From Bacteroides caccae (GTDB taxonomy: Bacteria; Bacteroidota; Bacteroidia; Bacteroidales; Bacteroidaceae), in NCBI RefSeq assembly GCF_002222615.2, contig NZ_CP022412.2, forward strand, positions 868,001-932,000: a stretch of 64,000 bases of DNA. The letters run 5' to 3'. Each line of letters opens with the position of its first letter. The stretch's first letter is position 1. Shown in pieces: positions 28,201 through 34,824 of the stretch. The notes below the pieces were generated by a model that did no database searches, was not told the DNA's origin, and saw only the letters and a program-made list of their open reading frames with translations. A program made the translations under genes and the position numbers.

Positions 28201-28567
28201 CAAACTCACGTGTATACCAGGCCGGACCTATGTATTTGTGTCGGCGGGTGAGGATACCATAATCCGAACCGACTGTGCGAGTTCCATAGCCGGCTTCATC
28301 AAGAGTTCCGGGTAGCTGAATCGGCATGGTTGTATGACCGGAATTGAAATAGTTGTGCTTTTCACCGATACTGTCCGGATCCAACTTTACACCCCATTGT
28401 CCGGTAAGAGATAGTATATCATCCTGAATGTCTTTATTTGCAATATTCTTGATTAGTGAGGACAAGTCATTGATTATATTATATTGGGGCAATTTGCTTG
28501 AAGGATGTGCTTGTGCTGTATAAAATAAAATACAGACTAAGGATGATAATAGATATTTGTTTATCAT
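25277..28567 (-). CDS. GH2-family exo-glycosidase (beta-galactosidase-like)
   Basis: A 1096-residue exported enzyme. I start at the ATG at 28567, which gives a clean signal peptide (MINKYLLSSLVCILFYTAQA). The longer frame starts with TTG. Domains in order are an N-terminal jelly-roll sugar-binding domain (about 70-200, WYTREFVIPQNW and WESKVWIDG), an Ig-like domain (about 230-325), a TIM barrel (about 330-600) and C-terminal beta domains. The acid/base is Glu467 in IGNELGNS, and the nucleophile is Glu545 in IIAHEVGQYP. GH2 enzymes are retaining exo-beta-glycosidases. Beta-galactosidase fits the O-glycan context but is not proven. It has its own ECF-type promoter matching those of the facing FecR and SusC genes, so it belongs to locus C. 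Confidence 0.9.
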   Translation of the reverse strand: MINKYLLSSLVCILFYTAQAHPSSKLPQYNIINDLSSLIKNIANKDIQDDILSLTGQWGVKLDPDSIGEKHNYFNSGHTTMPIQLPGTLDEAGYGTRTVGSDYGILTRRHKYIGPAWYTREFVIPQNWQGKEITLYLERVLWESKVWIDGRFIDTQEGLGTPHYHRLGTLNPGKHRIAIRINNDMIYNIGDKGHSYGEYTQIIWNGILGKIELQSSPTLSIDRIKVYPHTSDNRLDISFDIQNHSNKTLKGEVSYTLKEIGSKKKIYAYKKEIKGEKGIQHHRETLNIRQAVKHWDDLHPNLYRLEICITQKGQSQLKTVDFGFRNVTASRSKILINNRPVFMRGNLDCLHFPLTGYPSCDIQEWERIFRIYKSYGLNHVRFHSWCPPEAAFTAADRIGIYIQAEVLWIDWWMSVVRKERPEMTTRGLPKGLGHNPSADKFVPEELQRMIEAYGNHPSFTMLCIGNELGNSNFDIMQQWIKSLQEKDPRRLYAISTARKIMPADQYMVTHNIPQTGGTYGINGSGTDNDRESIYSKATIPIIAHEVGQYPVYPLWNEIDKYTGVLEARNLESLRQQAVKNHIEHQDRKFHEASGALQTILYKGLIENLLRTPSCAGFQMLSMTDYSGQGEALVGWLDSFWDSKGIITPEQFRCYSNDIVPLARFHKYTWQTDETFKAQIQVANYSDTTLITPTIWTLTDETGKLQQQGSREVPLSSGKVNQVDSLSIDLSEITSPGKYYLDVTISGTPYHNRWSIWVYPPYNMPQTNIIIHDKFDSTVISALEQGKKVLLVADQLGKKDNSTPLYFTPLFWSTSFFPGQSNTTLGAWIDKAHPAFSQFPTDNYTDWQWKEITQGRSFIINEHPQLHPIVQPVSDFHINDKLASIFECKVSKGKLLVCGYNLNLDSPVARQLKYSLLHYMTQSNFNPSYSIEIDTLKKMFAYTPKAMVSVPKGFENSILYISCGKQMKNSGSAPWTATLDHTEIQDERCKYKVTCDNIWKDEKGTAWTGKNMTIEIQTPEGIIGDLYVKFEDWNHQNRAGLLSIEGRESILENQKGKERWVKLFIMREDTNDGKIVLKTHTKQGGNLMISQIAFIKQ

Positions 28568-28670
28568 GGGTTTATGGTTTTGTTTAATACACAATTTATT
28601 CGTTCGCAATTTCCTTTAAAGTTCAGTTATTTGGCTTGAATTGAACTATTTAAGCTGTCTTTATTACAAT

Positions 28671-28696
28671 GACGATTGTGTATTGGGTTACTCCTC
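28671..28696 (-). promoter_or_regulatory. ECF promoter, class 2, before the GH2 gene
   Basis: On the minus strand: GAGGAGTAAC, exactly 12 bases, CGTC, then ATTGTAATA. Box order, spacing and downstream AATA match the sites at 29166 and 31208. It is 104 bases upstream of the GH2 ATG. Confidence 0.78.
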
Positions 28697-29086
28697 AGTT
28701 TTAACAAAAAAAGAGAATGAGTTATTGAGATTTTTTATGATAGTGTTCCATTTTTAATATTTTGATGAGAACTTATCGTTTCATAATCGGTGTACGTCGC
28801 TCCTTTTCTCACCAAGGAAGCTCTTCTTACTCGGTGAAAAGGAAAAAACAAGTGCTTTTTGAGCTGTTTTTTTCTATTTGATATCAAAAAACGGATAAGA
28901 AAGGAGTAGTAAAATGATAGTTTATATATCCAAATAGTGTTTATTAGTAAATAAAATATCTAGATGTGAATCATACTAATCGATAAAGTCGTTTAGTGTT
29001 GGAAATACGTATTTCTGTATTAGCAAATGCCTTCATTTTTTCTTTTTCCCTTATAAGCTGATATTTAAATACAGCTCTTTTTATAA
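28697..29086. other. AT-rich non-coding stretch between the divergent GH2 and FecR genes
   Basis: No convincing gene is seen. It contains one imperfect hairpin (28801-28813 with 28833-28843, two-base bulge) with no clear T-run. Otherwise it is AT-rich spacer. Promoter elements flank it on both sides. Confidence 0.6.
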
Positions 29087-29122
29087 TTTGAATGTCCCTT
29101 TTTTAAAAAAGGTATATCTTTA
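29087..29122 (+). promoter_or_regulatory. Possible housekeeping promoter before locus C FecR
   Basis: TTTG (29087-29090) and TATCTTTA (29115-29122), 24 bases apart, approximate the Bacteroides -33/-7 elements. A perfect 16-bp palindrome (29097-29112, six T then six A between CC and GG) sits between them. It would give basal expression of FecR upstream of the ECF-type promoter. Confidence 0.35.
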
Positions 29123-29165
29123 GTATTGAGTGATATGAAGAAGGTGAAAAAATGTAGTAAAAAGT

Positions 29166-29191
29166 GAGGAGTAATCAATTGTCTATTCGTC
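29166..29191 (+). promoter_or_regulatory. ECF promoter, class 2, before locus C FecR
   Basis: GAGGAGTAAT (29166-29175), 12 bases, CGTC (29188-29191), followed by ATAGTAATAGAA. Same layout as the sites before GH2 and SusC. It is 82 bases before the FecR start. This implies autoregulation of the FecR-sigma pair. Confidence 0.78.
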
Positions 29192-29273
29192 ATAGTAATA
29201 GAACTGTTTTGGAGAGATGAATTGAAGAATTTCGATTCGCCGTCTAAAACGCAATATAAAGCAGCTTTATTTT

Positions 29274-30371
29274 ATGAAAAGTCAACAAAAACAAGAATTG
29301 GATGGAATAATCGATAAAATCATCGGTTATTTTAGATTTCATGACCGTAAAGAACGGGATGATGAGACGGATATGTGGGAACGAATCAACCGTGAAATAA
29401 GACAACAGGAGAAGAAAACACGAGTAAGAGAATATATAAAAAGATTTTTAATACCTGTATCGGTAGCTGCTTGTTTGTTGTTGGCATATGTGATAGATAA
29501 AGGAGAGTTTTCGGATAACAGTTGGACTTTGGATGCCTATGTAGGCCAGTTGGCAGATGTAGCGGAAGCAAGTGGTCAAGTACAATTATTGCTTTCAGAC
29601 AAGCGGAAAGTACAGATAGATAAGGACACAGTCGGTATTGTTTATTCTTCTAATGGAAAGATTCAAATAGAACAGGAAGAACATACTGTTAGTGAAACGA
29701 GTGAAAATACAGATGAGGCAAAAGGGTTTAATCAAATTATTGTTCCTAAAGGGAAATATAGTCAATTAACGCTTTCGGACGGAACACGGATGCATGTCAA
29801 TTCCGGTACACGGGTAGTGTATCCGAGAGTCTTTGCCGATAACCGAAGAGAAATATATGTAGAAGGAGAAATTTATCTGGATGTAACTCCTGATAAAAGT
29901 AGACCATTTGTAGTAAAGACACATCAATTTAATGTAGAAGTATTGGGAACTTCCTTTAATGTCAATGCTTATAAAGGAAAAAAACAGTCAGAAGTAGTTT
30001 TGGTGGAAGGCTCTGTGAGGCTTAGCGACAAATATCAAAAAGAAGTTTTGATGAAGCCTGATAACCTAGTTGTTGTAAGTGAAGGACGTGCTAGCCGGAT
30101 TAAGCGCGTGCGTGCAAAAGACTATACGGCTTGGATTAATGGTTTGCTTATCTTGCACAACGAACCATTGATGAGTGTGTTCGAGAGGCTGAACCGTTTC
30201 TATGATATCCCCATTGTTGTAGCACCCGCTATACAAACTGAAATTGTAGATGGAAAGTTGGATTTACGTTTACCTTTGTCCGAACTGGTTAGGATGATTT
30301 CAGTAGTGGTGCCGATTGATTGTCAGATAATTGATGGAACCTATTATATAAGTCCGAAGCGACAGCAATAA
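29274..30371 (+). CDS. FecR-family anti-sigma factor of locus C
   Basis: A 365-residue membrane protein. The N-terminal cytoplasmic part (1-56) is followed by one transmembrane segment (about 57-74, FLIPVSVAACLLLAYVID). A FecR domain (about 155-265, IIVPKGKYSQLTLSDGTRMHVNSGTRVVYP and FVVKTHQFNVEVLGTSFNV) and a C-terminal DUF4974-like domain (about 290-362) follow. It should keep the sigma factor encoded 248 bases downstream inactive until the SusC receptor signals. Here the anti-sigma precedes its sigma, the reverse of the usual order, and a stable hairpin lies between them. Confidence 0.92.
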   Translation: MKSQQKQELDGIIDKIIGYFRFHDRKERDDETDMWERINREIRQQEKKTRVREYIKRFLIPVSVAACLLLAYVIDKGEFSDNSWTLDAYVGQLADVAEASGQVQLLLSDKRKVQIDKDTVGIVYSSNGKIQIEQEEHTVSETSENTDEAKGFNQIIVPKGKYSQLTLSDGTRMHVNSGTRVVYPRVFADNRREIYVEGEIYLDVTPDKSRPFVVKTHQFNVEVLGTSFNVNAYKGKKQSEVVLVEGSVRLSDKYQKEVLMKPDNLVVVSEGRASRIKRVRAKDYTAWINGLLILHNEPLMSVFERLNRFYDIPIVVAPAIQTEIVDGKLDLRLPLSELVRMISVVVPIDCQIIDGTYYISPKRQQ

Positions 30372-30375
30372 AAAA

Positions 30376-30434
30376 CGGATGGTACCGCAAATACCATCCG
30401 AATTGAAAAAAGGGATAATAACCAATAACCGATG
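30376..30434 (+). promoter_or_regulatory. Hairpin with CCGCAAA loop, copy 1
   Basis: A 9-bp perfect stem (CGGATGGTA, 30376-30384; TACCATCCG, 30392-30400) with loop CCGCAAA. It is followed by a stretch ending in CCGATG that is also present in copy 2 (31332-31389). No U-run directly follows, so a simple terminator is less likely than a structured leader or an attenuation element. It starts 4 bases after the FecR stop codon. Confidence 0.6.
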
Positions 30435-30573
30435 ATTAAAATCCTTAATAATACAAATTTATGGATAATCTATTAACTTGCAATGCGGATTGTAATAAAA
30501 AGACAGAGGGTGGGTAACTTTAAGTTTTTTTATAAAAGACTAAGGAAGAATGCGCTAGTTGATAGAAAAAAGC

Positions 30574-30581
30574 TACATTTG
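30574..30581 (+). promoter_or_regulatory. -7 element for the locus C sigma gene
   Basis: TACATTTG is an exact TAnnTTTG match 38 bases before the sigma start. It suggests a housekeeping promoter independent of the FecR promoter. A matching -33 element is not obvious. Confidence 0.55.
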
Positions 30582-30619
30582 TAAACCTTATCATTAATTG
30601 CAAGCTATTTAAAAGACAC

Positions 30620-31174
30620 ATGACGGATATCGAGCTATGGACACGAATACTGAAAGGTGATAAAGTTGCTTTTGAGGAACTATATCATCGTTATTATTCT
30701 TCTTTGTTTGGGTATGCTCTTCGTCTGAACTTTGATGAAGAAACGATTAAAGATTGTTTGCAGGATATGTTTGTTAAAATATACGTAAGTCATTCTTCTC
30801 TTCCTACCTTATCTTATGTGAAGTCTTATCTATATCGTACTTTATTAAATGCTCTGTTAGATTCCTCCAAAGCTGCCCGTAACCGTAGCTTGCCATTGGA
30901 TGAGTACGTTGATATTCCTATCGACGACACAGGCTTGATGCAGATTTTTGAGGCAAATGATTCTGACCTGAAGAAGGTCCAATTATTGAAAAAGGGTTTT
31001 CAGCAACTGTCTTCCAAACAAAGAAATGCCATATATTTTCGATTTGTTCAAGAATTTTCGTGGGATGAACTAGCAGATATGTTTGAGATGTCTTCTCATT
31101 CGTGTATGAATCTAGTAGGACGCTCGGTAGCTAAATTGCGTCAGATCGTTTTGACTGGAGGGCAATTTCACTAA
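30620..31174 (+). CDS. ECF sigma factor of locus C
   Basis: A 184-residue ECF sigma. Region 2 is visible as DKVAFEELYHRYYSSLFGYALRL and TIKDCLQDMFVKIY. Region 4 is visible as LSSKQRNAIYFRFVQEFSWDELADMF with a following helix-turn-helix. It is complete, with normal length. It sits between its presumed anti-sigma and the SusC gene it should activate. Three sites with one architecture (before GH2, FecR and SusC) are its likely targets. The locus B sigma is clearly different in sequence, so the two loci can respond to different ligands. Confidence 0.93.
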   Translation: MTDIELWTRILKGDKVAFEELYHRYYSSLFGYALRLNFDEETIKDCLQDMFVKIYVSHSSLPTLSYVKSYLYRTLLNALLDSSKAARNRSLPLDEYVDIPIDDTGLMQIFEANDSDLKKVQLLKKGFQQLSSKQRNAIYFRFVQEFSWDELADMFEMSSHSCMNLVGRSVAKLRQIVLTGGQFH

Positions 31175-31207
31175 AAAAATCTTTTGCACATTTTTTCCTG
31201 ATAAATT

Positions 31208-31233
31208 GAGGAGTAATAAAGAGCTCGTTCGTC
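31208..31233 (+). promoter_or_regulatory. ECF promoter, class 2, before locus C SusC
   Basis: GAGGAGTAAT (31208-31217), 12 bases, CGTC (31230-31233), followed by TTATCAATAGAA. It lies 180 bases upstream of the SusC start, leaving a long leader that contains the copy 2 hairpin. Confidence 0.8.
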
Positions 31234-31331
31234 TTATCAATAGAATGAACGAGAAAAATAACTAATATTTATGAACTTATAAATGAGAAACACTATGGGA
31301 CCATGATTTTTTATGTTTTTCCCTATTCGTT

Positions 31332-31389
31332 GATGATACCGCAAATATCATTCGGATGCAGAAAGGGGCTTAATACACAATTACCGATG
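31332..31389 (+). promoter_or_regulatory. Hairpin with CCGCAAA loop, copy 2, in the SusC leader
   Basis: Stem GATGATA (31332-31338) pairs with TATCATT (31346-31352, one G:U) around the same CCGCAAA loop as copy 1. Relative to copy 1 one G-C pair became A-T, a compensatory change that supports a folded RNA. Downstream similarity continues to CCGATG. It is 24 bases upstream of the SusC start. Confidence 0.6.
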
Positions 31390-31413
31390 TAACATTCTTA
31401 AACATTTAATTCT

Positions 31414-34400
31414 ATGATTAACTTTATGGCTAAGGAGGATTCTGTAGTTAGGAAAAACGGCAAGTATCTCCTTCTATTTGTTTTTTGTTTTTTGGTCGTT
31501 GCTTTGCAGGCTAAATCTCCGGTTTATGGGCAGGCCAAAACGTTTACGGTATCGCTGAAAAATGTAACTTTGAAAGAAGTTATTTCTTATGTGGAAAAGA
31601 ATAGCCAATATGTATTCTTTTTTAAGCCGGAAGTGATAAATCAGTCAACACAAATCAGTGTGAGTTTAAAAAATGCAACTGTTAAGCAACTGTTGGATAA
31701 GGTCTCGGAGCAAGCTAATATTGTATATGAAATGAAAGAACGCCAGATAGTTCTGAAAGAGAAAAAAGTATCAGAGCAAAGCGTTTCGCAGAAAAAACGT
31801 TTGCTTCAGGGGCTTGTGAAAGACGAACAAGGAAATCCGATTATTGGTGCCAGCATTCAGTTAAAAAATACGGGAACAGGGGTTATTACAGATCTAGATG
31901 GCTTATTTCAGATACAAGTAACCGATAAAAATTCCGTAATTGTCATATCTTATATAGGATATGTGACTCAGGAAATTTCAGTAGGAGATCGTTCTTCGAT
32001 AACTGTTCAGTTGAAAGAAGATACGAAGTCACTAGAAGAAGTTGTAGTTACAGCATTTGGTGCTACACAGAAAAAAGAAACAATGGTTGGGGCTATCCAG
32101 CAAGTACGCCCTGCCGAATTGAAAGTTCCTTCTTCCAGTTTAAGTACCAGTTTTGCCGGACGTATGGCCGGTGTGATTGCTATACAACGTAGCGGACAGC
32201 CCGGTGCTGATGGAGCTGATTTTTGGATTCGTGGTAAATCGACCTTCGGCGATGCTACAGGCGTTTTAATTGTATTGGATGGGGTAGAAATCAGTTCGAG
32301 CGATTTGAATGCTTTGGATCCGGAAGTCATTGAAAGTTTTTCTATCTTGAAAGATGCTACGGCTACGGCTATGTATGGAACCCGCGGAGCAAATGGTGTG
32401 ATGATTGTCACTACTAAATCCGGTCAGGACCTTTTAAAGCCGATAATTAATTTCCGCTTGGAAACGTCTATGTCCCAACTTACTTCTGTTCCCGAAATGG
32501 TAGGAGGAGTTGACTATATGAAGCTTTATAATGAAGCCTTGACAACTCGTGGCATCACAACCGGATTATATGATGATACTAAAATCAGGGCTACGGAACA
32601 AGGGTTGAATCCATTGGTTTATCCGAATGTAGACTGGTATAATGAAATGTTTAATAAGAATGCTTTTGCGCAGCGTTTTAATTTTAATATTCGTGGAGGT
32701 AAAAAGGCGGTTACCTATTTTATGAGTGCATCGGTGAAGCATGATGCTGGTAATCTGAAGTCATTGAGTAAGGATTATTTCTCATACAATAACAATATCA
32801 ATGTGATGCGTTATGATTTTGTTAATAATCTGAGTATAAAAGCAACAAACACTACCAAAATATCATTGGGATTAAATGTAAGTTTACGGGATTGGAAAGG
32901 GCCTTCAGCAGGTGTTGATGGAATATTTTCTATGTCAAGAGAAGCTTCTCCCGTTGATTTTCCTATTGTATATCCGGCTCGTAATGATAAAGAGATTTAT
33001 ACGCTTTGGGGAGGTATGAGTGGTGGTATTTATAACAACGGTTACCGTAATCCGGTAGCTGAGTACGTTGTCGGTTATAAAAAGCAATTTGCCAGTACGG
33101 TAAATGCAAATATTCGTTTAGACCAGGATTTAAAAATGGTAACTAAAGGATTAAAACTCCATGTATTGGCTTCTTTTAAAAACTGGTCAAAGACGGAAAC
33201 TACACGTAAAGCTGGTTATAATCAATTTGAGATTGATCAATACAATGAAGCTACGGGAGAATATACATTAAGTAGAGTGGGTAATGAACAAAAAACGGCT
33301 TTAAATACGGAGGGAGCTGCCACAGGTGACCGTAGAATATTTATTCAAGCCTATTTGGACTATAAAAGAAAGTTTGGCGTACATGATGTCAATGCAATGC
33401 TTTTATATAATCAGGATCAGTTAGACAATAATAAACCGGATAATCTCTTATCTTCTTTACCACGTCGGAAACAAGGAATTGCCGCACGTCTGTCTTATGC
33501 TTATGATGACCGTTATCTGGCTGAAGTCAATTTTGGATATAATGGTTCGGAGAACTTTGCGAAAAACAATCGTTTCGGTTTTTTCCCTTCAATAGCTTTG
33601 GGATATAACATCTCACAAGAAAAGTTCTGGGAACCGATTTCAAATGTGATATCTCATTTCAAATTGCGTGGTTCTTATGGCTTGGTTGGTAATGATGGTA
33701 TCAATGAGCGTTATGCTTATTTGGAAGATATTGTTTTATCTAGTGATAAATGGAAATATACGACGGGAGTAAATCAGAATGTTAATTTACAGGGTCCCGT
33801 ATGGAACCGTTATTATAATCCGAATTTAACTTGGGAGGTAGGGAAAAAACTGAATGTCGGATTTGATATGCAGTTATTTCATCAAGTCAATTTGAATTTT
33901 GATGTATTTAAAGAGATTCGTAGTAAGATCTATATGCAGAAAGTAAATACTCTTCCTGATTTCATAGGAACTGGTGAAACGAAAATCTATGAGAATAGCG
34001 GTAAGATGAAGAATGTCGGATTTGATATAGCGTTGGATTACAATAAACAGATAACAAAAGATTTCTTTTTATCATTTAAGGGGACACTTACTTATGCGCA
34101 TAATACGATTTTGGAGCGTGACGAACCTCCGTTCCAGTTGTATCCTAATTTGTCCAGTGTAGGATATTCCAGAGGGCAGCATTTGGTTTATGTAGCGGAT
34201 GGATTATTCCGTGACCAGGCTGATGTTGATTCACATGCCGAACAAACATTGGGGTATATTCCTCAGCCGGGCGATATTAAATATGTGGATCAACCAGATG
34301 CAAATGGCAATTGTGATGGGATTATTAATACCAATGACCGTGTTTATATGGGCTATCCGGAAGATCCTGAGATTGTATATGGTTTCGGTCCTTCAATGAA

Positions 34401-34818
34401 ATATAAGAATTGGGATTTTTCATTTTTCTTCCAAGGGGCAGCTCGCACTTCTATTCTAATGTCGGGTTTTCATCCGTTTGGGAAAAATGCTACTCGTGGT
34501 GTTATGAAGTTTATCGCTGATGATTATTGGAGTGAAAGTAATCCGAACCCGAATGCAGCTTATCCACGCTTGACTCGTGATACCAATGCTAATAATACGG
34601 TAAATTCTTCATATTGGTTGCGGAATGGTGCTTTTCTTAAGTTGAAGAATGCAGAAATTGGCTATACATTCAAGATGTTCCGTGCTTATTTGAACGGTTC
34701 GAATCTTTTGACTTTCTCACCTTTTAAGCATTGGGACCCGGAAATGGGTGGTGGTAGTGGTATGAAATATCCTACTCAAAGAGTATTTAATATTGGAATT
34801 CAATTCACCTTTAAGTAA
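31414..34818 (+). CDS. SusC-type TonB-dependent transporter with STN signalling domain (locus C)
   Basis: A 1134-residue outer-membrane receptor (an ATG at 31426 is an alternative start). After the signal peptide come an STN domain (about 45-115, VTLKEVISYVEKNSQYVFFFKPE), a CarboxypepD_reg-like domain (about 130-205, LLQGLVKDEQGNPIIGA), a plug (about 210-340, EEVVVTAFGATQKKETMVGA) and a beta-barrel ending in IQFTFK. The STN domain makes it a signalling receptor for the FecR/ECF pair just upstream. The SusD partner gene begins 6 bases after its stop. Cargo is inferred to be O-glycan fragments from the enzymes downstream. Confidence 0.95.
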   Translation: MINFMAKEDSVVRKNGKYLLLFVFCFLVVALQAKSPVYGQAKTFTVSLKNVTLKEVISYVEKNSQYVFFFKPEVINQSTQISVSLKNATVKQLLDKVSEQANIVYEMKERQIVLKEKKVSEQSVSQKKRLLQGLVKDEQGNPIIGASIQLKNTGTGVITDLDGLFQIQVTDKNSVIVISYIGYVTQEISVGDRSSITVQLKEDTKSLEEVVVTAFGATQKKETMVGAIQQVRPAELKVPSSSLSTSFAGRMAGVIAIQRSGQPGADGADFWIRGKSTFGDATGVLIVLDGVEISSSDLNALDPEVIESFSILKDATATAMYGTRGANGVMIVTTKSGQDLLKPIINFRLETSMSQLTSVPEMVGGVDYMKLYNEALTTRGITTGLYDDTKIRATEQGLNPLVYPNVDWYNEMFNKNAFAQRFNFNIRGGKKAVTYFMSASVKHDAGNLKSLSKDYFSYNNNINVMRYDFVNNLSIKATNTTKISLGLNVSLRDWKGPSAGVDGIFSMSREASPVDFPIVYPARNDKEIYTLWGGMSGGIYNNGYRNPVAEYVVGYKKQFASTVNANIRLDQDLKMVTKGLKLHVLASFKNWSKTETTRKAGYNQFEIDQYNEATGEYTLSRVGNEQKTALNTEGAATGDRRIFIQAYLDYKRKFGVHDVNAMLLYNQDQLDNNKPDNLLSSLPRRKQGIAARLSYAYDDRYLAEVNFGYNGSENFAKNNRFGFFPSIALGYNISQEKFWEPISNVISHFKLRGSYGLVGNDGINERYAYLEDIVLSSDKWKYTTGVNQNVNLQGPVWNRYYNPNLTWEVGKKLNVGFDMQLFHQVNLNFDVFKEIRSKIYMQKVNTLPDFIGTGETKIYENSGKMKNVGFDIALDYNKQITKDFFLSFKGTLTYAHNTILERDEPPFQLYPNLSSVGYSRGQHLVYVADGLFRDQADVDSHAEQTLGYIPQPGDIKYVDQPDANGNCDGIINTNDRVYMGYPEDPEIVYGFGPSMKYKNWDFSFFFQGAARTSILMSGFHPFGKNATRGVMKFIADDYWSESNPNPNAAYPRLTRDTNANNTVNSSYWLRNGAFLKLKNAEIGYTFKMFRAYLNGSNLLTFSPFKHWDPEMGGGSGMKYPTQRVFNIGIQFTFK

Positions 34819-34824
34819 AAAGCT

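Noticed and set aside
28567..28609. Longer N-terminus for the GH2 protein
   Set aside because: It would need a TTG start and places charged residues before the signal peptide. The ATG at 28567 gives a standard signal peptide.
28801..28843. Imperfect hairpin in the GH2-FecR gap considered as a terminator or small RNA
   Set aside because: There is a two-base bulge, no U-run and no promoter element just upstream. Kept only as a remark on the gap.
28610..31413. Search for an invertible promoter (phase variation) near the SusC and FecR genes
   Set aside because: No pair of long inverted repeats flanking a promoter and no recombinase gene in the window.
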